Below are positions 34,890 to 44,717 of a DNA stretch of 64,000 bases, piece after piece. The notes below the pieces were generated by a model. That model was not told the origin of the DNA. It made no database searches and saw nothing but the letters and a program-made list of their open reading frames with translations. A program made the position numbers and the translations under genes. Position 1 is the stretch's first letter; each line of letters opens with the position of its first letter. The DNA lies in assembly GCF_036784765.1 (NCBI RefSeq), contig NZ_CP136651.1, positions 3,236,001-3,300,000 on the forward strand, written 5' to 3'. This stretch comes from Novosphingobium sp. ZN18A2. GTDB lineage: Bacteria > Pseudomonadota > Alphaproteobacteria > Sphingomonadales > Sphingomonadaceae.

Positions 34890-34984
34890 CGCCGCCCGAT
34901 AGCGGCAATTTGCCCGCCGGCCAATTCGCGATTAGGAACGGACGAAACCAGTATCGTTCCCCTGCCGGAGGCCAAGCGCCCTTC

Positions 34985-36286
34985 ATGCACATCCTGTCCA
35001 GTCTTGCCGGGATGGCGCTCATCCTGCTGGCCGCATTCCTGCTTTCTTCCAACCGCCGCGCGATCCGCCTGCGCGTGGTCGGCGCGGCCTTCGCGCTCCA
35101 GGCCGGGTTCGCGGCGCTGGTGCTTTACGTGCCGGTAGGCAAGGCGGTTCTGCAGGCTACGGCGCACGGCGTGGAATCGCTGCTCGGCTATGCCAAGGCG
35201 GGGGTCGATTTCGTGTTCGGACCGCTTGCCTCGCCCGAGATCGGAGGCAACTCCTTCGCCATCGCCGCGTTGCCGGTGATCATCTTCTTCGCCGCGCTGA
35301 TATCGATCCTCTATTACCTGGGGATCATGCAGCTGGTGATCCGCTGGATCGGCGGCGCGCTGGAAAAGGTGACGGGGATCAGCCGCGTCGAATCGCTGTG
35401 CGCGGCGTCCAACATCTTCGTGGGCCAGTCCGAATCGCCACTGGTGATCCGGCCCTATCTGGCGGCGCTTACCCCGTCGCAGCTGTTCACGGTGATGAGC
35501 GTGGGCATGGCCGGCGTCGCGGGAACGATCCTGGCCGCCTATGCCAGCATGGGCATCCGCATCGATTACCTTGTCGCCGCCGCCTTCATGTCCGCGCCGG
35601 GCGGCATCCTGATGGCCAAGATCATGATGCCCGACGAGCCGGGGGAGGAACATTTCGAACCGGACGAGGCGCAGGCCGCCACCGCCGCCGAACAGAAGCT
35701 GACCAATCCGCACGACCCGGCCAAGATCCGCCCGCCCGTGCAGATCGAGCCGGAGGAGGAGCGCCCGGCGAACATCATCATGGCCGCCAGCCAGGGCGCG
35801 CAGACGGGCGTGAAGCTGGCCGTTGCGGTGGGCGCGATGGTGCTGGCATTCGTGGCGCTGGTTGCGCTGGCCAACGGGTTTCTGGGCGGGATCGGCGGAT
35901 GGTTCGGCTATCCTGACCTCAGCTTCCAGCAGGTTATCGGCTATGTCTTCGCGCCGGTGTTCTGGCTTCTGGGGGCGCCGAACTGGAACGAGGCGATGCA
36001 GGCGGGCGGCTTTTTCGGCACAAAGCTGGTGCTGAACGAGTTCGTGGCCTTCATCGAACTGGGCAAGGACACCGGCCTTTCGCCGCAGACCAACGCGCTC
36101 GTCACTTTCGCGCTCTGCGGATTTGCCAACTTCAGCTCGATCGCCATCCAGATGGCAGTGACGGGCGGGCTTGCCCCGAACCAGCGCGAACAGATCGCCA
36201 GGCTCGGGCTGAAGGCGCTGGCCGCCGGATCGCTTTCCAACCTGATGAGCGCGGCCCTGGCCGGCCTGTTCCTGAGCCTGTCCTGA
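34985..36286 (+). CDS. Concentrative nucleoside transporter (NupC/CNT family)
   Basis: The 433-residue carrier has the three CNT parts: an N-terminal two- to three-span domain, the gate/core domain (LPVIIFFAALISILYYLGIMQLVIRWIGGAL and ASNIFVGQSESPLVIRPYL), and the C-terminal core (LNEFVAFIELGKDTGLS and LCGFANFSSIAIQMAVTGGLAPNQR). QSESP and LNEFVA are the nucleoside/Na+ binding motifs. It imports nucleosides with Na+ or H+. A 50-residue hydrophilic insert (about residues 212-265) is longer than in E. coli NupC. Confidence 0.93.
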   Translation: MHILSSLAGMALILLAAFLLSSNRRAIRLRVVGAAFALQAGFAALVLYVPVGKAVLQATAHGVESLLGYAKAGVDFVFGPLASPEIGGNSFAIAALPVIIFFAALISILYYLGIMQLVIRWIGGALEKVTGISRVESLCAASNIFVGQSESPLVIRPYLAALTPSQLFTVMSVGMAGVAGTILAAYASMGIRIDYLVAAAFMSAPGGILMAKIMMPDEPGEEHFEPDEAQAATAAEQKLTNPHDPAKIRPPVQIEPEEERPANIIMAASQGAQTGVKLAVAVGAMVLAFVALVALANGFLGGIGGWFGYPDLSFQQVIGYVFAPVFWLLGAPNWNEAMQAGGFFGTKLVLNEFVAFIELGKDTGLSPQTNALVTFALCGFANFSSIAIQMAVTGGLAPNQREQIARLGLKALAAGSLSNLMSAALAGLFLSLS

Positions 36287-36290
36287 CGGC

Positions 36291-36929
36291 ATGAGCGACG
36301 CGCACCCCTTCCGCCTTTCCAATGCCGAAGCGCTGGCGGCGGACGCGCCGTACACCTTCTTCATCCCGTCGGCCGCCGAACGGGAGGCCGTGGCCCCCGG
36401 TGCGATGGTAAAGCTGGTGTTCGAATACCAGTGGGACAGCCGCAAGCTGAACGGTGAGCGGATGTGGGTGAAAGTAACCCATGTCGACGGCAGGGAGATG
36501 ACCGGACTGCTGGACAACCGGCCTTACGAAGAAGGGCTGGAAGAAGGCATGGTCGTCAACTTCTCGCCCGCCAACGTGATAGAAATCGAATGGGGCGACC
36601 TGCCGCGCCCCGACGTGCCCGAACGGCGCGAATACTGGGAACGATGCTTCGTCGATGCCTGCGTGGCGGACGGCGATGTGCCGGTCGGCTTCCTTTATCG
36701 CGAGGAGCCGGACCTTGAAGGAAGCGACGAGAAATATCCCGACAGCGGCTGGCGCATCCGCGGGCGCGAAACGGGCGATCCGGCCGACAGCCTGGACGCG
36801 CGCAAGATCGCCTACGTCGCGCTCGGCGCGGTGCTCAACAGGGACAGTTCGATCCTCCCCCTGCTCGATGCGCCGATCGGCAGCGCCTTCGTGCGCGATC
36901 CGCAAAGCGGCGAGTACCGACCCGCCTGA
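36291..36929 (+). CDS. DUF2314 plus DUF2185/Imm33-like two-domain protein
   Basis: The 212-residue cytosolic protein has an N-terminal DUF2314-like domain (MVKLVFEYQWDSRKLNGERMWVKVTHVDGREMTGLLDNRPYE) and a C-terminal domain resembling DUF2185/Imm33 (VPVGFLYREEPD...PDSGWRIRGRETGD). Imm33-type domains occur as immunity proteins but also stand alone in many genomes. It begins 4 nt after the nucleoside transporter, so it is in that operon. No toxin gene is near, so an immunity role is not supported here. Confidence 0.72.
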   Translation: MSDAHPFRLSNAEALAADAPYTFFIPSAAEREAVAPGAMVKLVFEYQWDSRKLNGERMWVKVTHVDGREMTGLLDNRPYEEGLEEGMVVNFSPANVIEIEWGDLPRPDVPERREYWERCFVDACVADGDVPVGFLYREEPDLEGSDEKYPDSGWRIRGRETGDPADSLDARKIAYVALGAVLNRDSSILPLLDAPIGSAFVRDPQSGEYRPA

Positions 36930-36960
36930 ACGGACGGAGCGGCGCAAGCGGAGGCGCAGT

Positions 36961-37164
36961 TCAGCCCTGCGTCGGGCCGGACGTATCCTTCTGCCACCAT
37001 TTCGCGGCATGGTGCTGCTTCTTGGCGACGGTCGGATGCGCGGCAGAGGGCGGTGCGTCCGATGCCTGGGGCACGCTGCAATAGGCGGTCATGCAGATGC
37101 CCGCCCCCCACCACAGGGCATGCCACCGGCTGCGGAATACCTGGTTGATCCTGGGCTTGAACAT
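36961..37164 (-). CDS. Small hypothetical protein with one hydrophobic segment
   Basis: The 67-residue product starts MFKPRINQVFRSRWHALWWG. One hydrophobic patch (about residues 17-33, HALWWGAGICMTAYCSV) is followed by a Pro/His-rich tail ending WWQKDTSGPTQG. Such short proteins are conserved near mutS in some sphingomonads as far as I recall, but I cannot name a family. An in-frame ATG at 37185 would add seven residues. Confidence 0.55.
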   Translation of the reverse strand: MFKPRINQVFRSRWHALWWGAGICMTAYCSVPQASDAPPSAAHPTVAKKQHHAAKWWQKDTSGPTQG

Positions 37165-37268
37165 GGCCGCGAAGGTTACGCCCACACGGTTAAGAAGCGT
37201 TGAAAGGGCGCAGCTATCCCGGCCTCACCCGCCTTTCGGCGTCACCCTCTCGTCCCGATCCGCGAACG

Positions 37269-39872
37269 CTATTCTCCCGCCTCGCGCTTCAACTCGTAAA
37301 GCAGGTCCAGCGCCTCGCGCGGGCTGAGCGCGTCTATGTCCAGCCCTTCAAGCCGCGCGCGCAAGGCATCCACCTTTTCCTCTGCGGCGTCGAGCGCGGC
37401 GGCAAATAGCGGCAGGTCGCCCAGCCCCGCCGCCAGCCCGCCGGTTTCCGCGCGGCCCTTTTCCAGCTTGTCCAGCACCGCCTTCGCGCGCCGAACCACG
37501 GCATCGGGCACACCCGCCAGCCGCGCCACGGCAAGGCCATAGCTCTTGTCCGCCGGGCCTTCGGCCAGTTCGTGCAGCAGCACCAGTTCGCCTTTCCATT
37601 CACGCGCGCGGACGTGATGGAGCGACAACGCCCCGCAGCTTTCGGCAAGGCGCGACAACTCGTGATAGTGCGTGGCGAACAGGCAGCGGCTCCGGTTGAT
37701 CGAATGCACCGCTTCCACCACCGCCCAGGCAAGCGCCAGCCCGTCATAGGTGGATGTGCCGCGCCCCACTTCGTCAAGGATCACGAAACTGCGCTCTGTC
37801 GCCTGCGAAAGGATCGCGGCGGTTTCCACCATCTCCACCATGAAAGTGGATCGCCCGCGCGCCAGGTTGTCGCTTGCGCCCACGCGGCTGAACAGCCGGT
37901 CCACCATGCCCACCGTCGCGCTTTCCGCCGGAACGAAGCCACCCGCCTGCGCCAGCAGCACCACCAGCGCGTTCTGGCGCAGGAAGGTGGACTTGCCGCC
38001 CATGTTCGGCCCGCCGACCAGCCACAGCCGGTCCTGTTCCGAAAGCACGCAATCGTTGGCGACGAAGCGTTCGCCACCCGCCGCAAGCGCCGCCTCCACC
38101 ACCGGATGCCGGCCGCTGCGGATATCCAGGTCCAGCCCTTCGGAGATCTTCGGCAGCGCCCAGCCGCCTTCCGCCGCACGCTCCGCCTGTCCGGCGGATA
38201 CGTCTATCCGGGCGAGCGCGTCGGCGGTGGCGGCAATCGCCTCACGCGCGTTTACCGCTTCTCCTACCAGTTCCTCGAAATGCGCTTCTTCCGCCGCCAG
38301 CGCGTGCCCGCCCGCTTCCGCGATGCGGCTGGCCTCTTCATGCAGCGCCAGCGCGTTGAAGCGCACCGCGCCGGCCATCGTCTGGCGGTGGGTGAAGCCG
38401 CTGTCTCCGGCCATCAGTTTATCGGCGTGCTTGGCGGGCACTTCGATGAAATAGCCGAGCACGCCGTTGTGCTTGATCTTGAGCGCGGAAATGCCGGTTT
38501 CGTCGCGGTATTTTGCTTCCAGCGCAGCGATCGCACGGCGCGCGTTGCCCGATGTGCGCCGCAATTCGTCAAGCGACGCGTCATAGCCTTCGGCAATGAA
38601 ACCGCCCTGCGCGCGTTCGGTGGGCGGTGACGGCACCAGCGCGCGCGAGAAGAGATCGACCAGCGCGCCGTGCCCGCCCAGTTTCGGCAGCAGCTTATCG
38701 AGCAAGGCAGGCCGTTCGCTTCGCGCCGACAGATAATCGCGCAGCCGCCGCGCCTCTGCCAGCCCGTCGCGCAACTGGCCCAGGTCGCGCGGGCTGCCGC
38801 GCCCGGCAACCACGCGGCCCAGCGCGCGGCCGACATCGGGCGCGGCACGCAGCACCGCGCGCAAGTCTTCGCGCAGCAACGGATCGTCATGCAGCCAGCT
38901 GACCAGTTCCAGCCGCGCGCGGATCGCACCCGCGTCGGTCAGCGGTGCGGACAGGTCATCCGCCAGCAGGCGCGCGCCCGCTCCGGTCACGCAGCGGTCT
39001 ATCGCGGCGACAAGGCTGCCCGTGCGTCCGCCCCCGCTCGCAACAAGGATTTCCAGGCTGGCCCGCGTCGCCTCGTCCATCGCCATGTGCCCGCCGCTCG
39101 CGCGCGCGACAGGCGGCAGCAGAAGGGGCAACGCGCCGCGCCCGACGTGATCGAGATAGGCAATCAGGCCGCCCGCCGCCGCCAGCATCGCGCGGGTGAA
39201 CTGGCCGAATCCGTCAAGCGTGGTCACGCCGTGGATCGCCTTCAGCCGCGCTTCGCCTTCGCCGCTGTCGAAGCTGCGCCCGTCGCGCGGCACGGCATCG
39301 AGGGGCGCACCGTCAAGCCCTTCGGGCGCAACGACCTCGCTCGCGCCGATCCGCGCCAGCGCCGCGCCCACGGCCTCGGGCGCGCATTCTTCCAGCTCCA
39401 TGCGGCCGGTGGAGATGTCGCAGGCGGCAATGCCCACGCTGCCCCGCACGTCGCACAACGCGGCCAGCACGTTTGCGCTGCGCGGGTTGAGCAGCGCCTC
39501 TTCGGTCAGCGTGCCGGCGGTAACGAAGCGCACGATATCGCGCGCGACCAGCGCCTTCGACCCGCCGCGCTGCTTCGCTTCCTCGGGCGTTTCCACCTGC
39601 TCGGCAATCGCCACGCGGCATCCCGCCTTGATCAGCCGCGCAAGGTAACCTTCGGCGGAATGGACCGGGACGCCGCACATCGGAATGGGCGCGCCGGCGT
39701 GTTCTCCCCGGCTGGTCAACGCGATGTCGAGCACTTGTGCCGCCGTTTTCGCATCGTCGAAAAACAGCTCGAAGAAGTCGCCCATGCGGTAAAACAGCAG
39801 GCAGTCCCCTGCTTCCTGCTTGAGCGCCAGATATTGCGCCATCATCGGAGTTGGGGCATGGGGGCTTTTCAC
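37269..39872 (-). CDS. mutS: DNA mismatch repair protein MutS
   Basis: MutS recognises mismatches and recruits MutL. The 867-residue protein is full length. Domain I has the mismatch wedge GDFFELFFDDA near residue 32 (Phe and Glu intact); the core and lever follow; the ATPase has GPNMGGKSTFLRQ near residue 620, FMVEMVETAAIL, FVILDEVGRGTSTYDGLALAWAVVE (Walker B and D-loop), and FATHYHEL. The C-terminal tail is the usual dimerisation helix. It is a single gene, divergent from the large membrane protein gene. Confidence 0.98.
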   Translation of the reverse strand: MKSPHAPTPMMAQYLALKQEAGDCLLFYRMGDFFELFFDDAKTAAQVLDIALTSRGEHAGAPIPMCGVPVHSAEGYLARLIKAGCRVAIAEQVETPEEAKQRGGSKALVARDIVRFVTAGTLTEEALLNPRSANVLAALCDVRGSVGIAACDISTGRMELEECAPEAVGAALARIGASEVVAPEGLDGAPLDAVPRDGRSFDSGEGEARLKAIHGVTTLDGFGQFTRAMLAAAGGLIAYLDHVGRGALPLLLPPVARASGGHMAMDEATRASLEILVASGGGRTGSLVAAIDRCVTGAGARLLADDLSAPLTDAGAIRARLELVSWLHDDPLLREDLRAVLRAAPDVGRALGRVVAGRGSPRDLGQLRDGLAEARRLRDYLSARSERPALLDKLLPKLGGHGALVDLFSRALVPSPPTERAQGGFIAEGYDASLDELRRTSGNARRAIAALEAKYRDETGISALKIKHNGVLGYFIEVPAKHADKLMAGDSGFTHRQTMAGAVRFNALALHEEASRIAEAGGHALAAEEAHFEELVGEAVNAREAIAATADALARIDVSAGQAERAAEGGWALPKISEGLDLDIRSGRHPVVEAALAAGGERFVANDCVLSEQDRLWLVGGPNMGGKSTFLRQNALVVLLAQAGGFVPAESATVGMVDRLFSRVGASDNLARGRSTFMVEMVETAAILSQATERSFVILDEVGRGTSTYDGLALAWAVVEAVHSINRSRCLFATHYHELSRLAESCGALSLHHVRAREWKGELVLLHELAEGPADKSYGLAVARLAGVPDAVVRRAKAVLDKLEKGRAETGGLAAGLGDLPLFAAALDAAEEKVDALRARLEGLDIDALSPREALDLLYELKREAGE

Positions 39873-39937
39873 GGCGCACGTGGCTAGACGATGCGTTGAC
39901 GTTTCTCAAACCATCGGCAGTGGATATCGACAGGGGT

Positions 39938-41569
39938 ATGAACACCCGTCAGGAGCTTCGGCCGTTACAGCGGCTTTTGCGTGGACTGGTCCCCGGGCGC
40001 GATTCCTGGAGCGGCCCCGTATTGCCGTGGCTGACCGGCCCCGGCATCGCGATTATCACGCTGCTGGTCTGCCTGCCCTTCGTTCTGGTGGAAGTGCCGC
40101 CGCTGGTGGACCTGCCGGGCCACATGGGCGCCGCCGCGATCGAATCCGCATCCCCCGACAGCCCGCTTTCGCAATACTGGGGCTTTCGCTGGATGTTCAC
40201 GCTGAACCTTGGCGGCGGTGTGCTGATGAAGCTGATCGGCGCGGAATTCGGCGTGCTCGCCGCCGGGTGGTGGAGCACGGTGCTGGCCACCGGCCTGTTT
40301 GCCGCGGGTTGCCTGGCGACAGTGCGGATGCTGAACCCCAGGGGCGGCCATGCGGCGGCGTTCGCCCTGATGTTCGTGTTCAGCTTCCCGCTGCTGACGG
40401 GCTTTCTCAACTATATCCTGGCAACCGGCCTCAGCCTTGCGGCCTTTGCCGCATCGATCAGGCTGGAAGACCAGCCGCGCCGCCGCGCGCTGCTGCTGAT
40501 CGTGGTGCAGCCCATCGCGCTGTTGTGCCACGCGATCGGCGGCATCCTGCTGCCGGTGCTGGTGGGCGTTTACACGCTGGGCAAGCTGCTGGACGATCGG
40601 CCCGGCCGGCTGGACCGTGCCGCGCTTCGCGAAATGGCGCGCAAGATGATGGTCGCGTGCTGGCCGCTGGTTGCCGCGCTGGTGACGATCGCGATCTGGA
40701 AGATCGCCTCTTCCGATCACGGCGTCCATTCGGTGCTGCGCTGGCGCTGGAACCAGAAGGCGTGGTCCTTCGTGCTGACGCTCCGCGACCAGAGCCTTGT
40801 GCTTGACGCGGCGACGACCGCCGCGTGCTTTGCGCTGATCCTGTTCGGCTGGATGCTGGGCGCGCGCTGGACGTGGAAGCAGCTGCTGCCGGGCCTTGCC
40901 GTCCTGTTCATGTTCGCGGCCATCCCCAGCGACATCGACGGTTCGGCCTTTGTCGATATCCGCCTCTTGCCGGTTGCGGCGATGCTGCTGCTGGGCCTGC
41001 AGGACTGGAGCCGCGCCCCGTTCAAACGCGCACGCGCCGTCGCGGTGGCGGGTGCGATGATCCTGGGCGTCCGGCTGGTGGTGACCGCGGCCAGTTTTTC
41101 CGACTATGCCGACGATTACAACCGCCAGCTTTCCGCGCTGGACCACGTGAAGGCGGGCAGCCGGGTTCTGGCGTTCGTTGAGCATTCCTGCATCGAGGAA
41201 TCGTGGCGCAACACGCGGCGCGACCACCTGGCCAGCCTTGCCGGCCTCTATCGCCAGGCCTGGGTGAACGACAACTGGGCGGTGCCCGGGCTCGACATGA
41301 TCCAGCCACGCTTCCGCCCCGGTCGCTTCTATGTCGCCGATCCGTCCGAGTTCGTGTGGTCGCCCAAGTGCGCGGGCGGGCGCCTGCGCACCGTGGACAT
41401 CGCGCTGAAGCACGCGCCGATCGACATGGTGGATTATGTCTGGCTGATCGACACCGGCCTTCCCAGGCGTCCCGACCCGCGCCTGCGCCTTGTCTGGCAG
41501 GATGGCCGGTCGATGCTGTTCGAGGTGCGTCCGCTCGGTTTCGCGAACTGGCGCCTCAGCCAGTTGTGA
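39938..41569 (+). CDS. Large multi-span membrane protein, glycosyltransferase-C-like topology
   Basis: The 543-residue protein has about ten hydrophobic segments in residues 30-410 and a soluble C-terminal part with aromatic and Cys residues (EHSCIEESW, SPKCAGGR). An early periplasmic loop VEVPPLVDLPGHMGAAAIE has an Asp-containing motif in the place where GT-C enzymes carry their catalytic acid. The C-terminal part echoes this group too (DMVDYVWLIDTG). The family is not one I can name; it may act on cell-envelope lipids or glycans. ATG 39938 follows GGGGT by 5 nt. Confidence 0.65.
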   Translation: MNTRQELRPLQRLLRGLVPGRDSWSGPVLPWLTGPGIAIITLLVCLPFVLVEVPPLVDLPGHMGAAAIESASPDSPLSQYWGFRWMFTLNLGGGVLMKLIGAEFGVLAAGWWSTVLATGLFAAGCLATVRMLNPRGGHAAAFALMFVFSFPLLTGFLNYILATGLSLAAFAASIRLEDQPRRRALLLIVVQPIALLCHAIGGILLPVLVGVYTLGKLLDDRPGRLDRAALREMARKMMVACWPLVAALVTIAIWKIASSDHGVHSVLRWRWNQKAWSFVLTLRDQSLVLDAATTAACFALILFGWMLGARWTWKQLLPGLAVLFMFAAIPSDIDGSAFVDIRLLPVAAMLLLGLQDWSRAPFKRARAVAVAGAMILGVRLVVTAASFSDYADDYNRQLSALDHVKAGSRVLAFVEHSCIEESWRNTRRDHLASLAGLYRQAWVNDNWAVPGLDMIQPRFRPGRFYVADPSEFVWSPKCAGGRLRTVDIALKHAPIDMVDYVWLIDTGLPRRPDPRLRLVWQDGRSMLFEVRPLGFANWRLSQL

Positions 41570-41582
41570 TCGCAGGGTCCGA

Positions 41583-41617
41583 TCCGGACGTTTCGCGGCA
41601 ATGCCGTAGCGTCCGGA
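41583..41617 (+). terminator. Hairpin after the membrane protein gene
   Basis: A perfect 8-bp arm pair TCCGGACG/CGTCCGGA encloses an inner CGGC-AAT-GCCG hairpin, 13 nt after the stop at 41569. There is no T-run after it, so it may be a processing or rho-assisted end rather than an intrinsic terminator. Confidence 0.4.
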
Positions 41618-41747
41618 GCGATGGAACCGCATTACCAAAACGCCATCACGGAAATGGTTGCCAAACCGGCCCCCCGATAGGCTAAGGGACTTGAACCTGA
41701 ACACCATGAGTCCGCGAATGCGCTTCGCGGCATAGCGGGGAAATTGC

Positions 41748-44012
41748 ATGGCCGAGGAAGACAACGTCCGCTTCACCGAGCGCGAGGCGCTGTTTTACCA
41801 CAACACGATTCGCCCCGGTAAGATCGAAATCATCGCCAGCAAGCCGATGGCGACGCAGCGTGACCTGTCGCTCGCCTACTCGCCCGGCGTGGCCGTTCCC
41901 GTGCGCGCCATCGCCGACGATCCGCAAACTGCATACGACTATACCGCCAAGGGGAACCTTGTTGCCGTCATCTCAAACGGAACGGCGATCCTGGGCCTGG
42001 GCAATCTGGGCGCGCTCGCTTCGAAGCCGGTGATGGAAGGCAAGGCGGTGCTGTTCAAGCGCTTTGCAGACGTCGATTCGATCGACATCGAACTCGCCAC
42101 CGAAGACGCCGATGCCTTCATCGAAGCCGTCGCGCTGATGGAACCGAGCTTTGGCGGCATCAACCTTGAAGACATCAGGGCGCCCGAATGCTTCATCATC
42201 GAACAGGCGCTGAGGGACCGGCTGAACATCCCGGTCATGCATGACGACCAGCACGGCACCGCAATCATCTCTGCCGCCGGCCTGCTCAATGCCTGCCACC
42301 TGACCGGGCGCGACCTGAAGAACGTGAAGGTGGTGGTGAACGGCGCCGGCGCGGCGGCCATCGCCTGCACCGCGCTGATCAAGGCGATGGGCGTTCCGCA
42401 CGAAAACGTGATCATGTGCGACCGCAAGGGGCCGATCTACATCGGCCGCGGCGAAGGCATGGACCAGTGGAAAAGCGCGCACGCGGTCGATACCGCCGCG
42501 CGCAGCCTGGAAGAGGCACTGGACGGCGCGGACATCTTTCTGGGCCTTTCGGTCGCGGGCGCGCTGAAGCCCGAATGGGTGAAGAAGATGGCCGCGCAGC
42601 CGATCATCTTCGCGATGGCCAACCCCGATCCGGAAATCACCCCGCCAGAGGCCAAGGCCGCGCGGCCCGACTGCGTGATCGCCACCGGCCGGTCGGACTA
42701 TCCCAACCAGGTCAACAATGTGCTGGGCTTCCCCTTCATTTTCCGCGGCGCGCTCGACGTGCGGGCAACCGCCATCAACGAGGAAATGAAGATCGCCGCC
42801 GCAACCGCGATTGCGGAGCTCGCGCGCGAACCTGTGCCGGAGGAAGTTTCGGCCGCCTATGGCCAGAACCACCAGTTCGGGCTGGATTACATCATCCCTG
42901 CGCCGTTCGATCCGCGCCTTATGGAAGTGGTTTCATCCGCCGTTGCCAAGGCGGCCATGGATTCGGGTGTGGCACAGAAGCCGATCGAGGACTTCGACGT
43001 CTATCGCAACAGCCTGAAGGCGCGGCTCAACCCCACCACCACGGTGATGACCAACATCTATGCCCAGCTGAAGCAGGACCCCCGGCGGGTGGTGTTCGCA
43101 GAGGCGGAGAACGAGGTCGTGCTGCGCGCCGCGATCCAGTATCGCGCTTTCGGATACGGCACGCCCGTACTGGTCGGCCGCACCCAGCCGGTGATCGACA
43201 AGCTGGTGGAACTGGGCGTCAGCGACCCCGACAGCTATGAGATCCACAACTCCAACGTCTCGCCGCTGGTGCCGGAGATGGTGGATTTCCTTTACAAGCG
43301 CCTGCAACGCCGCGGCTTTCTGGAACGCGACGCGCGGCGAATGGTCAACCAGGACCGCAACATCTTCGCCTCGCTGCTCGTCGCGCTGGGGCACGGCGAC
43401 GCGATGATCACCGGCATGACGCGCACCTTCGCGCAGTCGATGAAGGAAATCCGGCACGTCCTGGACCCGAAGCCCGGGCACGTGCCCTTCGGCATCCACC
43501 TGATGGTGGCGAAGAACTATACCGTGTTCCTTGCCGATACCACGGTGAACGAGCGGCCGAGCGCAGAACAGCTGGCCCATATCGCCACCGAGACGGCGGC
43601 CGTCGCGCGGCGCATGGGGCATGAACCGCGCGTGGCGTTCCTTTCGTTCTCCACCTTCGGCAACCCGGGCGGCCGCTGGCTCGACAACGTGCGCGAAGCC
43701 GTCTCCATCCTCGATTCGCAAAAGCCGAACTTCGAATACGAAGGCGAAGTGGCACCCGATGCCGCGCTCAACCCCAACGTGATGGCCAAGTACCCGTTCA
43801 GCCGCCTGTCTGGCCCGGCCAACGTGCTGATCATGCCGGGGCTGCAATCGGCCAATATCTCGGCCAAGCTGCTGCGCGAGCTGGCGGGCAACGCCGTGGT
43901 CGGGCCGATGCTGCTGGGCATGGAAAAGCCCGTGCAGATCGCCCCGATGACGTCCATCGCGCCCGATATCCTGACGCTGGCGGTTCTCGCCGCCGCTGGA
44001 ATCGTGGGGTAA
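41748..44012 (+). CDS. maeB: NADP-dependent malic enzyme with phosphotransacetylase-like C-terminal domain
   Basis: The 754-residue protein is a MaeB-type fusion. Residues about 1-420 form the malic enzyme (YSPGVAVPVRAI; NLGALASKPVMEGKAVLFKRFADVDSIDIEL; MHDDQHGTAIISAAGLLNA; VVVNGAGAAAIAC), which decarboxylates malate to pyruvate with NADP. Residues about 430-754 resemble phosphate acetyltransferase (VVFAEAENEVVLRAA, FLADTTVNERPSAEQLAHIA, NVLIMPGLQSANISAKLL) and in the family bind acetyl-CoA as a regulator rather than a catalyst. A degraded copy of the last 40 codons lies at 44718-44840. Confidence 0.95.
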   Translation: MAEEDNVRFTEREALFYHNTIRPGKIEIIASKPMATQRDLSLAYSPGVAVPVRAIADDPQTAYDYTAKGNLVAVISNGTAILGLGNLGALASKPVMEGKAVLFKRFADVDSIDIELATEDADAFIEAVALMEPSFGGINLEDIRAPECFIIEQALRDRLNIPVMHDDQHGTAIISAAGLLNACHLTGRDLKNVKVVVNGAGAAAIACTALIKAMGVPHENVIMCDRKGPIYIGRGEGMDQWKSAHAVDTAARSLEEALDGADIFLGLSVAGALKPEWVKKMAAQPIIFAMANPDPEITPPEAKAARPDCVIATGRSDYPNQVNNVLGFPFIFRGALDVRATAINEEMKIAAATAIAELAREPVPEEVSAAYGQNHQFGLDYIIPAPFDPRLMEVVSSAVAKAAMDSGVAQKPIEDFDVYRNSLKARLNPTTTVMTNIYAQLKQDPRRVVFAEAENEVVLRAAIQYRAFGYGTPVLVGRTQPVIDKLVELGVSDPDSYEIHNSNVSPLVPEMVDFLYKRLQRRGFLERDARRMVNQDRNIFASLLVALGHGDAMITGMTRTFAQSMKEIRHVLDPKPGHVPFGIHLMVAKNYTVFLADTTVNERPSAEQLAHIATETAAVARRMGHEPRVAFLSFSTFGNPGGRWLDNVREAVSILDSQKPNFEYEGEVAPDAALNPNVMAKYPFSRLSGPANVLIMPGLQSANISAKLLRELAGNAVVGPMLLGMEKPVQIAPMTSIAPDILTLAVLAAAGIVG

Positions 44013-44179
44013 CGGCGGGTTTATTGGGCTGCGAGTGAGGGGAAGCCCCCGCTCTGGTTAGCGAAAGCCGCTACTCGTTCAGGCAAGCGGCGCTGCCCGC
44101 TTGCCGACCGACACCGCCCGACGATTGTGCATTGTCGCCGCCTGCCGTACTATTCGCTCTCCGCACCGGGAGAGCAGCA

Positions 44180-44704
44180 ATGAAAGACGATGCCTTCAAG
44201 ATCGTTGCTTCGGTCGGGCTGTTGCTTGGTGGAGCCACGGGAATTGCCGGCACCTTTGCGCCGACGGCGGCGATGCGGGGTCTGCTGTGGGGGATCGACG
44301 GCACCAGCCTTGTCATTGCCGCGGTCCTGCTGTCGCTGATTTTCCTGCGGTCCGGGCACGAACAGGTTGCAGGAGGCTTCCTTGTCTTCGCCTTCGGCCA
44401 GTGCCTGGTGCTGGCAAGCGCGGGCATGACCCTCGAAGCCGGGGCGCCGATATTCGGGGCGGGCGCGGCCTTGTGGGCGGCGGGATTGGCGCTGGTCAGC
44501 CTATCGGCATCGTTGCCCGTGGTCGCGCGGTTGATCGGCCTTGCCGCTGCGCTTCTCCTTGCGGTACCGGCGGTCGGGATACTGAGTGGCGAGCCAGTCA
44601 ATGCCCTGTCGAAGCCGCTGCCATTTGGTGCCTATCCGGTTCTGGTTGCGACCATGCTCGCCTGGATCTGGACGCTTTGGAAGAGACCGCCCGCTCTCGC
44701 TTGA
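44180..44704 (+). CDS. Small hydrophobic membrane protein, orphan
   Basis: The 174-residue product begins MKDDAFKIVASVGLLLGGATG and has about five or six hydrophobic segments, with almost no charged residues outside the ends. The ATG at 44180 follows GGGAGAGCAGCA. It is an isolated gene between maeB and a decayed copy of the maeB 3' end, so it may have arrived with the duplication. No family is recognised; composition does not differ clearly from neighbours. Confidence 0.65.
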   Translation: MKDDAFKIVASVGLLLGGATGIAGTFAPTAAMRGLLWGIDGTSLVIAAVLLSLIFLRSGHEQVAGGFLVFAFGQCLVLASAGMTLEAGAPIFGAGAALWAAGLALVSLSASLPVVARLIGLAAALLLAVPAVGILSGEPVNALSKPLPFGAYPVLVATMLAWIWTLWKRPPALA

Positions 44705-44717
44705 GCGAAGGTCGTAT

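Noticed and set aside
34730..36517. A 595-codon minus-strand frame
   Set aside because: It is antisense to the nucleoside transporter, which has complete family motifs.
44071..44601. A 176-codon minus-strand frame
   Set aside because: The plus-strand frame has a Shine-Dalgarno site and a coherent multi-span pattern; the minus frame is polar low-complexity sequence.
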